A stretch of DNA of 64,000 bases from Ctena decussata (Eukaryota > Mollusca > Bivalvia > Lucinida > Lucinidae), in the NCBI GenBank assembly GCA_963989385.1, contig OZ022511.1:23926503-23990502 (forward strand). Direction: 5' to 3'. The notes under the pieces are model-generated. The model saw only the letters and a program-made list of their open reading frames with translations. It was not told the origin of the DNA and did not search any database. Within the stretch, counting starts at the first letter, position 1. Each line of letters begins with the position of its first letter. Both the position numbers and the translations under genes were made by a program. This document shows, piece after piece, positions 42,173 through 53,700 of the stretch.

Positions 42173-42373
42173 CCCTTGAAACGCCAGTAACGAAAATATT
42201 TGAATTTGATAAACAGCATAGATGCAGACAAGGTGGCTCATTATGAGCCATCTCATCTGGATATATGTTATTTGCCCTCTGGTTTTTGAACTCTTAATAT
42301 GATATAGGTTGGACGATTTTTTTTTTATTTTGCAGACGTAAATTTTGCCGCCTGCTTTTCGGCTCTTTAAGGG
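42173..42373. mobile_element. piggyBac-type MITE with TTAA duplication (copy 2)
   Basis: CCCTTGAAACGCC... and ...GGCTCTTTAAGGG, flanked by TTAA at 42169-42172 and 42374-42377. Same internal order as 40890-41093, including the GTGGCTCATTATGAGCCA palindrome and 'gcagacgtaaattttg'. Confidence 0.87.
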
Positions 42374-43420
42374 TTAACTAATGGCTAAGGTGTACTTCTG
42401 TTTAGTGTTATTATGGTAGAGCTTAAGTCCTTGATTTTTAAACAATACACTTGAAAAATCTATTGTTGTTTTATTGGTTGTGATTCAGTTTGATAAAGTT
42501 TCCTTATTCTTATAAATTTCCTCTTCAGCAATGCAAATTCTTTCCTTTTACCCATTAAAGATGAATGGATTCTTCTAGCCTTATGAAATGGGCGAGTCCA
42601 TTCATCATTTTAGGGGTGTCTGGTAAATTTTCACTTTGGTTTCTTTTACAGAAATGCTTGAATTTTAAGCAAACAGTGGACCCTGATCAGATGCCCAGTG
42701 TCAGATCTGAGTCTGCACTGTTTGCCTGTGTCCCATTTATAATATGCTAGGCATAAAAACACTGAACCAAATTTCTAATTGGTCCATTTTTGCCATAGAA
42801 TTAAGCCTTAAGCAGATTTAGATTAGCCTGGGTACCAACTAGAACGAACAAATGTACAGACATTCTTGTATTTTACAAGCAGCACAATCGCTTAGCATTT
42901 GCAAAATGATTTACATCAATTCGAGGCGTCCATTAGAATTTAAACAAACATTGAAAGGGAGGTAATTTGAAAAACGTCAACATTAAAATTAATACAGGTG
43001 AAAAATGCATGAAGACTAAAAACATACCTTATGTTTTTATGATGAAAAACTTTATTTACTTCTGAAATAGCATGCTTTTGTGGAAGTTTGATGCAGCCTG
43101 TATGTGTTTTCAAAGCTTTCTATGGTTTAGATAGAAGGGGTCATAACTCTAATACTACAATAAAGTTTTGATCACTACATTGGCTTTTGATAAGTAGATA
43201 ACAGCCCAAACTTTTGATTATAATTATATTCAAAAATACAGTTTAAAATTCATATTTCTGCATATTTGAAAACTGACCAATTAGAAATTTTGCTGAGTGT
43301 AGGTTAAGAACCACTCCACTGAAGAGATTCAAACCCCAGAGAAGGAAATACAATTGTAAAATTTGTCTTCCTTGAAAAAATGGCGGCTAAAATATGGAGT
43401 TGTATCCAGTCACCTTAAGG
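42374..43420. other. Noncoding; one short hairpin at 42669-42725
   Basis: The hairpin arms GCAAACAGTG and CACTGTTTGC enclose 'gaccctgatca'/'tgatct...', the same theme as hairpins at 45741-45803 and 48254-48315. No gene. Confidence 0.5.
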
Positions 43421-43662
43421 TCATTTGGTACACTTACAGGGGAAGCAACTCCTGACCACCATTTTTATTTTAGGCTCCCTTCTTATTAGGGGTCAACTCT
43501 TAAATTAAATTCTCCTCTACGAGCCAATTCTACCCTTTATGAAGAGATCCCATTTCGGAGGGGCTACCATGTCCAGGGAAGCAAACAGGAAATCACAAAA
43601 GTTGTTCCCCTTTGTAAAAATGGCAGAAAAACATGGAAATGTACCCATACATCTGAAGTAAA
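43421..43662. mobile_element. Foldback MITE, 'gaatttgctcc' family (copy 3)
   Basis: Landmarks 'accttaaggtcatttgg', 'acaggggaagcaactcc', 'aggggtcaactctta', 'gggaagcaaacagg', 'gttgttcccctttgt' and 'aaaaatggcag'. The central palindrome is partly decayed. Confidence 0.75.
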
Positions 43663-43913
43663 GATTTCTTGTAATTTGGATTATATGGTTTATACATTGT
43701 ATAGCAAAAATCTATAATTTGGCCAAGTCACAAAAAATGAACATAAGCAAATATACTGCTCCAAATTAGTTAAATTTCATTTTCTTGTACACTTGCATAT
43801 AAATAATTGACTTACAAAAATGAAAACAGAAATTTTTACATAACTTTTGTCAGATCACTCCATGTTCTGATATTCTATTTTATCATGCATCTGCAGTAAA
43901 ATTGCACTAATAA

Positions 43914-45215
43914 CAGGGGTATGATAGCACAATGTGATATCATGTCACTGTAGAACTGCGCTTGCGCGAATGTTATCAGGTCCTGCCTTTAAAAGCGATC
44001 TTTAAAGACGATTGGCTGTATACTGGCGTTGGCCTTGAAAACAGCTTTCGATTGGATTAATGACGTCAACGACTTATGTCATAATGCATTCGTGACGTCA
44101 GCAAGTTCGAACAAAACTGTGTTTGCTTTTCATTTGTTTGAGTCTCTTTAAACCTCCTAATGGTTCATGATAGATAGAAAACCATGTAAGTGTCTTTTGA
44201 TATCAAGTTTATCAGGCTCGACCAGAAACACGTCGGACTGGCTCGGCAAGCCTCGCCATTCCTATGTTGTTTCTGGTCTCGCCTGATAAACTTGATATCA
44301 AGAGACACTAACACGGTATTCTCTATAGACATGCTGAAATGAGAGAGGCACTGTGGTCCTGTGATTAGACTGCTTGACTTCTGTGCAGAAAATGTGGTTC
44401 TGAATTCCACCATCTGAGCAACTTCCACTGTCTAACCAGCAGTAAATAGTGATCTGAATTGACACAAAGCAGCATGAAGCGAGGGCAGGGCCCTTCTTTC
44501 ATATGCTGTGCCTAAGACACAGTGAGCGTCTAACAAACCAATGCCACAGCCAAAATGCATTGTAATACCATTATCTTTACCATTTACATGGCAGAGAATC
44601 ACGTGACTTTGTTCGGTTATTTAGTACCTGTTTTCGAACAGAATGGGAAAGAAAACTGTTTGTTATTTCTTTTATACTCAACAAGTTATCATGTGGTAAA
44701 GTGCAAATACCTTGTCTTTATTTGTAACAAATGACTTTTTAAGTGTTTTTATGCTACGCCTTGTATTTTTCCACACAAACTCGAGCAAAGACTTTCATAC
44801 TTTGCTCGAGTTTGTGCGGAAAAAATACAGCATGCATGAAAACGCCTCTTATAAAATGGCTTGCTGCAAAAGAGATGTGGAATCTGCACATAACAGCATG
44901 AAAATTCCTTGAGTATTATAGAAATTATGATCAATAATCGAGCCTGATAAACTTGATATAAAAAGACACTTACACCGTTTTCTATTTACCATGCATCATT
45001 AAAAGATTTTACGGCGTAAAGAGTGGCAAACAAATGATAAGCAAACACAGTTTCGTTCAGTGACGTCAATTAACCAATCAAACATTGATATCACGGCCAA
45101 CGTCAGAATGTAGCCAATTGCCTTCAGAGATCTCTTCCAAAGGCATGGCCTGATAACATTCCCGCATGCGCAGATCTACAGTGACATGATATCACATCAT
45201 GTTATCATATCCCTG
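43914..45215. mobile_element. 1.3-kb foldback transposon with CCAAT/CRE-bearing arms
   Basis: Starts CAGGGGTATGATAGCAC and ends ATCATATCCCTG. The arms, about 300 bp (43914-44222 and 44939-45215), pair along most of their length. The left arm has TGACGTCA at 44061-44068 and 44093-44100 and inverted CCAAT boxes at 44011 and 44051. The right arm has TGACGTCA at 45061-45068 and CCAAT at 45074 and 45114. An extra inverted piece of the arm end lies at 44268-44322, and a tight hairpin (CTCGAGCAAAG/CTTTGCTCGAG) at 44763-44829. No transposase. Confidence 0.83.
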
Positions 45216-45465
45216 GTAGCAGGTGAGTTTTGCAGCAGATGCATAATAACATCCCCCATTCCCAAAGTGATTTAACAATGAGACAAATTACATGGGTACA
45301 CCAAGTCTTCAAATATGTGAACTATAATAACAATGAATCCTCAACAGATCTTCATATATCCCTATTAACAATTTTTTAAAAAGGTTTAAACATTTACACT
45401 TAGTTTATGTATAACTGAGACTCGGGTATACATCATGATTGGCCCTTTTACTATAAAAAATCTAA
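45216..45465. other. Short AT-rich spacer
   Basis: Nothing recognisable. Confidence 0.4.
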
Positions 45466-45642
45466 CAAGACCTGTCAGCGGAACAGGAAAGCTCGCCTGA
45501 CAGCGCCTTACCCATCACCTAAAAAACTTTAACGTAAAACTTTAACATTTAGCTAACGCCGCCACCGCTGCTAACACTGACGCTAACGCCAACGCCAGGG
45601 GTAGTACAATAGCTCTTCCTGAACTTCATTCAGGCGAGCTAA
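45466..45642 (+). mobile_element. Short Helentron-like element G (177 bp)
   Basis: Starts CAAGACCTGTCAGCGG with 'agctcgcctgacagc'. It has a GC-rich (acgcta/acgcca) tract at about 45555-45598. It ends with hairpin CCTGAACTTCATTCAGG followed by CGAGCTAA. This is a core-less version of the element at 58951-60107. Confidence 0.75.
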
Positions 45643-45740
45643 AAATAAGGACACTTAAAATAATTACTGTAACTGTCCTAAAAATGTAACATTTTGATTT
45701 TACAATGCAGGAAATCATCCAAAAGATGCAGTTGGAATCG

Positions 45741-45803
45741 TAAACAGTGTAGACCCAGATCAGACTGCTTCTCTAGGAGCAGTCTGATCTGGGTCTGCAC
45801 TAT
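45741..45803. repeat. Hairpin 'cagatcagactgc'
   Basis: AGACCCAGATCAGACTGCT pairs with AGCAGTCTGATCTGGGTCT around a 9-nt loop. A similar hairpin lies at 48254-48315. Confidence 0.75.
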
Positions 45804-45889
45804 AAGCTCAAACCTATCTGTCTCAATACTTTGATCTGTATGGTACTCGTAATTATCATACAGTGGCTTTTGTTTTTTCTGTTGTTGGT

Positions 45890-46153
45890 TGGTTGATTTG
45901 ATGCTTAACGTCCACGGTAAACAACTAAGGTCATGTCGGGACGGTCAGTTAACCTAACCACACTATTCCTGGGCAGGCTTAGACCTCCTAAGCGGTTAAC
46001 CAGTACTAAGTGCACATATTTTCGCCAGTAACTGACAACTGCCCTTCTTGAATCAGCGGAAGGAGAAACGAAAGTATGTGGCCAGACCGGGATTCGAACC
46101 CAGGACCTCTGACTTACGAGTCAGGTGCCCTACCGATTGCGCTACCCGGCCCG
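45890..46153 (-). mobile_element. Full-length tRNA-derived SINE (~260 bp)
   Basis: The minus strand begins GCCGGGTAGCGCAATCGG (A box), an anticodon-like ctgactcgtaagtcag, and B box GGGTTCGAATCCCGG. A body follows with 'ctgattcaagaagggcag' and 'gttactggcg', then the tail 'ggacgttaagcatcaaat'. Acceptor and T arms still pair, but the anticodon loop is one base short, so it is a SINE head rather than a working tRNA-Thr gene. Confidence 0.85.
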
Positions 46154-46563
46154 GCTTTTTTCTGTTGTTCTGTGCTCCAGATGCAACATATGTTTTCATT
46201 GAAAAATAACAAAAAGTATCTCCAAATTATCCTCATAAACCCACTTTCTCTGGAGCTCTTAAATCTCTGTATCTCTGTACAGGGGAGGATCCAGGAATTT
46301 TGGATAGGGGGTTCAAATTAGCTGAGGGGGTTCGATTTCAGCAGTTTGACCAATTTTTTTCTAAAATAAGATAATTTGGTCTAAGAGGGAGGTTCGTTTG
46401 AACTCCCAAAACCCCATCTAGATCTGCCACTGCTATATATGTGAAATGGAGTGTGTTGTGCTCCAGCAAAAAAAAAAATTTGGGGGGGTAAACCAACATG
46501 CAACAATCCTTGAAAAACTTTTTACTGTAACAGATATCTATACATGTACGTTTTTATCTAAGG
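46154..46563. other. Noncoding sequence
   Basis: Contains an A/G-rich simple stretch near 46470-46490. No gene. Confidence 0.4.
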
Positions 46564-46743
46564 CACCCCTGGTTAGTAGTGTATATACAAGGGCTGTTAC
46601 GAAATGAAAAAGAGCTGTTACGAAATGAAAAAGAGTCATAGTTACCAAACAACCTGGTCGTTTGGTAACTATAACTGTTATTCTTTTTGTAACAGCTCTT
46701 TTTGGTTTTGTAACATCCTTGAAAACATAGTTAACCAGGTGTG
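46564..46743. mobile_element. Foldback MITE, 'gctgttacgaaa' family (copy 2)
   Basis: CACCCCTGGTTAG... and ...TTAACCAGGTGTG ends. Inner arms include a direct duplication of 'gagctgttacgaaatgaaaa' and a loop hairpin 'catagttaccaaac'/'gtttggtaactat'. Confidence 0.8.
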
Positions 46744-47032
46744 TAATGCTTGTCTTTGCAATACATGCATTGTATATATGCATCAAACATCAAAGGGTCA
46801 TTGCTGACAACATCCAGACATCATAAATACACTTTGCCTCATATTTAAATTAAAAAATTGTTGGAGCATAATTCACTGTAATTGTCCACTGACCATTGTT
46901 AAGCAGTGTTAGAATATGGCTCTTGATTCTCTGAATATCCCTTCTGTACATTTATTTCCAACAGTCTCTTGGCGTCATTCAAGCATGGCCCAGCCATGGT
47001 CATTTAGACAGCATCAGTGAACTGTTAAGCTT

Positions 47033-47260
47033 TAAGGTGACTGGATACACAAACAGGGGAAGCAACTCTGCTAGTTTCACTTCTGCCTCCCTCCTCAATG
47101 GGGATCAACTCTTAAAGAAAAGAATTTGCTCCTCTAGGAGCAAATTCTTACCTTTAAAAGTAGACCTCCATCTGGAATGGTTTCCTCCTGTGGGGAGGCA
47201 AACAGGAAGTCATGGAAGTTGTTCCCCTTTGTAAAAATAGTGGAAACCCAGCACCATAAA
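47033..47260. mobile_element. Foldback MITE, 'gaatttgctcc' family (copy 4)
   Basis: Perfect central palindrome AAGAATTTGCTCC|TCTA|GGAGCAAATTCTT at about 47121-47150, with both outer arms recognisable ('aaggtgactggatacac', 'gaagttgttcccc'). It lies about 400 bp beyond the MED15 stop codon. Confidence 0.85.
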
Positions 47261-47655
47261 CTCCATCATGTATTCCCCAACTCAGCTGTAGAACATGACA
47301 ACATTGTTGATCACCCAAGGTATCACGGTATCCTCAGGATGCTGAAACACATGCTTTTCTCACACTCATCTCCTGAAACACACCAAAAAACTCATTAACT
47401 CTGAAACACAACCAGACTGCCTCTAACCACATCAACAATCTTAAAGATTAAGAAAAGCCATAGCAAAATGAATATGAGTGAGCGAGTGATATGGGTTTTA
47501 AGGCACATCAGCACAAAAAGGCTATTTTGCGCCGAAAACTCAAATAAATGCACAGCATAAAATGAAACAAGTCCGGTATGTGGCAAAAGGAATATAATCT
47601 GAAAATAATCATGTAAACAAAATCTGATTTATACAGTGCTCCTTGAGTACCCTTG

Positions 47656-47709
47656 CTACTGAGAGCTGCACTTGCTAAGAGCTTGCAGGCTGCTATGAAC
47701 ATTGCTTTC
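47656..47709 (-). CDS. MED15: MED15 terminal exon (54 bp, with stop)
   Basis: I chose the acceptor 'gtgaacag' at 47710. It gives a 17-residue tail with a VH matching the family, then TAG at 47656-47658. An alternative acceptor seven bases upstream would open a long divergent tail (frame to 47508) and is less likely. Poly(A) signal not certain; AATAAA on the minus strand near 46953 is the first clear one. Confidence 0.78.
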   Translation of the reverse strand, partial: ESNVHSSLQALSKCSSQ

Positions 47710-50700
47710 CTGTTCACCTGAACATAAACTCACAATTGACATTTAAGGAAGTACATAAATTGTCATTTCTATGGTCGCAAATTTAATTTTGTTTAATAGA
47801 AAGTGTCAGCGGATCCAAAACAAACTTGGGACCATAGAACTGATAATTTACCTCCACAAGTAACAGTTTTCAATCCAGTCATCCCCATTGCAAAGCATGT
47901 TTTTACTTTGTATCACTTGCACCCCAAATCAAGCATTTTCAGCATGCTAAAATCAAACATCAGCCAATCAGTTAATGAGAGGTAATTTTTCATAATGGCA
48001 TGCAATTTCTGAAAGTGAATGACATGATGTACTTTCTAAAAATTTGACTCTATCCAACCAGACGCATTGTATTGTTAGTCCAGTTAGTCAACCAACTTAC
48101 CCACATATCCAGTAATGCAGTAAGTGAAAATCGGCTGGGTAGTTCTAACAGGTGGGTGACCAAAGCTTTCTGGGCTGCTCTCAAGAATGGTGTAGCATCT
48201 AGAACAAAGAATCACGAGATACATTGTAACAAAAGGTACATTATGGCAGGTACAAACAGTGAAGACTCGAATCAGACTGCACATCTGTGCAGTCTGATCC
48301 GAGTCTTCACTGCTTGCCTTATTGATAACCCAGGGTGTATTACTGAGTAGTGGAACAAATACTATAGACATAGGTCAGTCTGTATGGATAGCCTATATGA
48401 CATATACCGTATAATGGGAAATTTTCGCATCGCTTAATTTTCACTGAATTTCGCTGTAGGTAGTGATCCGCAAAAATTAAACACCGCAAAATATTTTCCA
48501 AGTTTGTAAAAAATAGTAATAGAAAATTTGAATCGTCCAAACATAAGGTTTGCGGTAATCAAAGCGCCCCAGCAAACTTTAAAAGTAGGTAACTATAGAG
48601 CTATTATTATCGGCGCAATTATGTTAGCTGGTAATTAGCAGGTAATTACAATTTGAACAGGCTGTCACTTTTTTCGCTTGATTAACAGTCATTTGTACCT
48701 GATTATGCAAATACAATGGAACTACTTTTAACTGACTGTAGGTTCTGTTTACTTTTATCCTGAACAATAACCATTTTATCAATTGCTCACATATTTCAGT
48801 TGACTGTTTCTGTGTACTAAGCATTGATTTGTACAAATGTCTATCTTATGTTTTTGTTTTGTTTTTTTGTTCTTGTGAAAAAAGGATGGGTATCCTTCCA
48901 AACCCAAAATGGCCGATTCCGTCTAAACAAATATGTACATAACAAAGTGGTTATAGTTTCTTTACGTTTCTCTCTCCTTTAACATCTTGATTTTTTTAGT
49001 CAAGCCAATATTTTACAGGACAAACACAACTTTTATTTTTGTCAATAATCACATCCACGAAAATTAATCCTCATGTTTTTGGGGCAAATCAGCGAAAATT
49101 TGGTGACGCGAAAATTTTCCAGTATATGGTATATATAATAAATTTTTGAACTTTTTGCAGCATTGAGGTATTATTTAGCAGATTTTTACAATATCATTGG
49201 CAGCAGCAACTGACACTGTTTTGCCCCAAAATCACTAGCACAGTTAACAGTTTACCTTACATATTAACAGAGCAGTGCCTGGGCATACAGTGCTGTCCTG
49301 GTTCTCTTAAGACTGCTCCTCTGATCAGGGTTTTCATTTTTTTTTGCCAACAATTTTATAAGCATACAGGCCAAGTCACACTATGTGAGGCAAAACTCTC
49401 ACTTAATTCTGCCATTCTGGATGATGATTTCCGAAAGGTTTTTCGCATCTCACTTATTTGTCACCCCAGCAACTGATGCATAATTTTAATCCGGTTTATA
49501 TTTTATGAAGAAAGTAAAAAGAACTGCATATAGTCATCTTTATTTCTTGTAAAAACAAACAAATTAAAAAAAAAATAATATAAAACATATATAAACCCGT
49601 TTAGATGATTTTTGAAAGAGGGTTTTGTATAATTCCCATTTAATTTCATCAAATCTCTTTTAATACCTGATCAGATCTGACTGACAGAATTCAGTCTAGC
49701 ATTAATATTATGTATCCATAAGACTTCCCTGACAGGACGAGTGGATATGTCCAAATTTAAAGGTGGTTGAGTCCAATACAGGAGCAGTAGGGGTGTTTGA
49801 TTATTTTCATTATAACTAACTTAACATACTGGCTGACCACTGTGGACTGTCGTCTGGAAAGTTGTCTGGTATGGTTAATTTATTCATTTGGAATTAAAAT
49901 GTTGTTGTTATTTTTTGTGTGTGTTTTTTTTTTTTTTTTTTTTCAAAAGAACCCCAAATATCTAGATCCATCATATATGATGGATATAGATTTTTGGGGC
50001 TGTTCTGGAAGGTAAAAACCAACTAAAATTACACACGACTGGTTTCGATATGTGGGCAAGTGGGCCATAGTAGAGGCGGAAACCCCCATCTTATGACCAA
50101 ATAAATGCGGTGCCAATATTGGCATTTTTTACGATAACAAACTTACCATATTCTTTGCCACTAGTTGAACACTCTGGACTATTGTCAGGGTAGTCTTCTG
50201 GTATGGTTACCAATATTGGTGGAACACTGGGTAAATATTTGTCATCTGAAAGTATATCAGAAAGTTCCATATAAGACACAATTTGGGGAGGAGGTGTGGG
50301 AGGGAGGCAGACTGAAGCTGTATTGCTTAATTCTTTACACGCCTATTGCAGTAAGAGATCCATATGAGACTGCCTCAAAGTGTCTGTGTAATATTTGTAA
50401 TGCATATGAGCCAGTCTCTGTGAAAACCGGGCTTAATGACATGAAAATAGAAAATTACCTAACTGCATCACTGTAAAGTTTAAGCTTTGCTAAACATTTC
50501 CTGAACATTTGAGATGGTTACCATTATTCATTACTGAGATATAGACTTTAAAAACACACAGTAGTGCAGTTTCTTTATATGACGTTATTAACATCATGCA
50601 AGTATGTTTTGACGTCAACATCATTACGTTTGTTTGAACGAGCTTTCGGTTCTTGTTACAGAAAAGAACTCGGATAAAAAGTGTCTTTGCTCATTTTCAA

Positions 50701-53700
50701 TGTGTATTTCAGAGCACCCACATGAAAATTTGCATGATTTAACATTCTTTCTCAAGTGATAGGTCAAGATGGTATACCATATCTTTTCAAGGCTTTTGGA
50801 TTACCATTGAATAAGCGTGGTCATGGAAACATATGGTATATTTATAATTGGATTTTGCCTGAATTCATAGGCTGTCTGTTATATCTCAATGCCAAAGGTA
50901 TTTTCATGGAAATAAAGAGAGGTCCGAAAAATCATTAATTTTGGTGTTTTTTTACCCGTTCACAACGTAATTATTACGTAATGTCATTAAGCCCGGTTTT
51001 CAAAGAGAACGGCTCATATATAAATTTTAAATATGCACGTACATTGTAAAACTTAGATGAGGCTGTTACTCATTCAACTGTTGTGATCTAGCCTGAGTTT
51101 GTATGGTTACATCTCCATGTTTTCTATACCATTTTTACAAAGGGGACAACTTTTGTGGCTTCCTGTTTGCTTCCTTGGCTAATGAAACCCTTCCAAAATG
51201 GTATGTGCTCTGAAGGGAGAGAATTTGCTACTATCTGAGTAAATTCTTTCCTGTAGGAACAAGGACCACAATCAACAGCTAGCATGCAAGCCACAGCTAC
51301 ACTAAGAGCCAGAACTCAATTGTACCAAACAAAAATGATGCCTCCGGATAGAACGGTAAGAGTGACTTCTTGGGTGCGAGCATTTAGCTTGCAAAATCTT
51401 CGTACTACCTGACCGACAGTGATGGATGCGTCAAATATTGCAGTATTTAACTGATAAGTGTCTGTTACATATACTCAGAATTAATTTAATGTAAATAAGA
51501 TTCTGAAAATAAATGCACTCTTTCATTGTTTTAAAAGTGTATCTAAAGTACACGATTTTCTGTCATTTACACAAGGGGAAATAATTTTCGTAACCAGGTT
51601 TGCTTCCCTGAACAAAGCCCTATCAAAATGGGGTCTACTCTTAAAGGAATGACTTTGCTCCCCCAGGAGCAAATTCTTTCCTCTAAGAGTTGACCCCAAG
51701 AAAGAAAGAAAGCAGAAAAAGGAAAATGGTAGAGTTGTTTCCCCTGAAAGCATATGCGCTAGTCTCAAGTGTGACATGTTTGCAGTTCTTGAGTATATCT
51801 GACTTGACCACTATAAAAAGACAGTGAAACACATCTGACAGGAGCAAGCCATTGATAATAAGACATATGGGTATACCTCCACGCTTTTCTGACATTTTTA
51901 TGAAGGGAAACAGCTTTTGTGACTCCTGTCTTCTTTCCTGGATGATATAGCCCTTGCAAAAAAAGTCAACTTTTAAAGAGAAGAATTTGCTCCTGATAAA
52001 GCAAGTTCTTTCCTTTAAGGATTGACCCCTGAAAGAAAAGAATTTGCAAAAATTTCTATTTAGAAGGAAGGCAAAAACACAAATACAGAGTTGCTTTCCC
52101 TGGAAGTATACCAATTCACCTTGAGAATTTGGGCCAGGTTGTTCAAATCATCGTTAGCCAAATGAGCTCATTAAGAGGTCAACTTGTTAAGTGTTTTACC
52201 ACTTTATAGCCAAATACACTGATAGTTTTTTGTTGAAAATATGTGAGAAGCTTTTGCAATGCTTTAATGGAGATTTTCGAATTTGGGCCAGGTTGTTCAA
52301 AGCATTGTTAGCCAAATGTTGAAAATATGCAGCAAAAAATATTGGTGTATTTTGAGATTTTAAGGTTTGAAATTTTAAGGAAATGATAACAAACTATGTC
52401 GTTAGTTTTGAACAACTGGGCCCTGACCTTTAAGCTGTATGTGAAATTTAAGCTTCTCACATTTTTTCAACAAAAAATATTGGTGTATTTTGAGATTTTA
52501 AGGTTGGAAATTTTAACGAAACGTTAACTAACGATGTTGTTAGTTTTGAAAAACTGGGCCCTGACCTTTAAGTTGTATGTGAAATTTTTATCACCAAGAT
52601 ATAGAAACTTTCATAGGCAGCACATCAGCATTACGTCCCTGCACAAAAGCCTTCCGAAAATGAACTCACCAAGTTTACACACAAGATGTACATCCTTCTG
52701 ACCTGTGTGCCTCATGGGATCAAGCTTGACCTTGAACCTTCTGTCTAACCTTGCTATTTCACCTTGAAGAAGGTCAGGTATTTTTCCTTTCTCTTCAACT
52801 CTTGGTTTCTTTAACGGGGGACTAGGTGCTCTGAAAAACATGATGCTCACTCAACAATGCTCAACCACAGCTCTAGACAAAGAGAGGTGCCTGGTCCAGT
52901 GCTTAGAGACACTCGGCTATGGAGCAAAAGTCACAGGTTTGAATCTTTATTGGGCCAACCAGTGGTTGAAAAACTCTCACTGTAAACCCAGTGCACCCAA
53001 GAGACAGTGGGCCTCCAACCCCCACTGCGCCTACAGCCACTAGGCTATGGAAAACCTTTATCATAACCTTTCACCTTGATTTAGCTTGAAATTAACTCTA
53101 AATACAATCAACCCAATCATAATTGGTACTGCTCAAAGAAAGGTAACATTTTAATACAGCTTTAATTGCACTAATTTGGGGTTAAACGGCTTCAAAAACA
53201 TGGCAGTGACAGACATGTGACACCTCAAAAGAAGTCATGAGATTTGCATGTTGTTTGAACATGTGGTTTTGACTTACCGGTACTTATAATTGTTTTTTTG
53301 TTTTTTTTGTGACATCATTGCTGTTTATGTGTCAAAATACTCCCCTAATGTGCATAAATATTGGGACACCTGAAAACCATTGGTTTTCCATTTGGAACTA
53401 ATGGAAAATTATTGGTTACAGGTGTCCCAATACTTGAGCGTTTTAGGGTACATCATCTAGTTTCATGACATTATGAGAAATTATTTTTCATGCCCAAAAT
53501 AAGTGGTCTGCTAAAAAAAAATCCTCGCTGCCTCTGCCTTTCCACTGTTGGTGGACTTTCATCTCCTCAGATAACAATCTTGAGAACGTTTTGGTCATTT
53601 TTTCTCCATTGGTTTAACCATTCTTTTGCAGAATTAATATGAGATAATGCAAGACCAGCAATCATACATGTTGTTTCCTGCATTAACAATGGGTGGTCCC

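Noticed and set aside
46076..46153. Functional tRNA-Thr gene on the minus strand
   Set aside because: A and B boxes and the acceptor arm look good, but the anticodon loop is one base short and the sequence continues into a SINE body repeated elsewhere.
47508..47709. Longer alternative C terminus for MED15
   Set aside because: Using the acceptor seven bases upstream gives a long hydrophobic tail unlike the family. The chosen acceptor gives a short tail in register with other animals.
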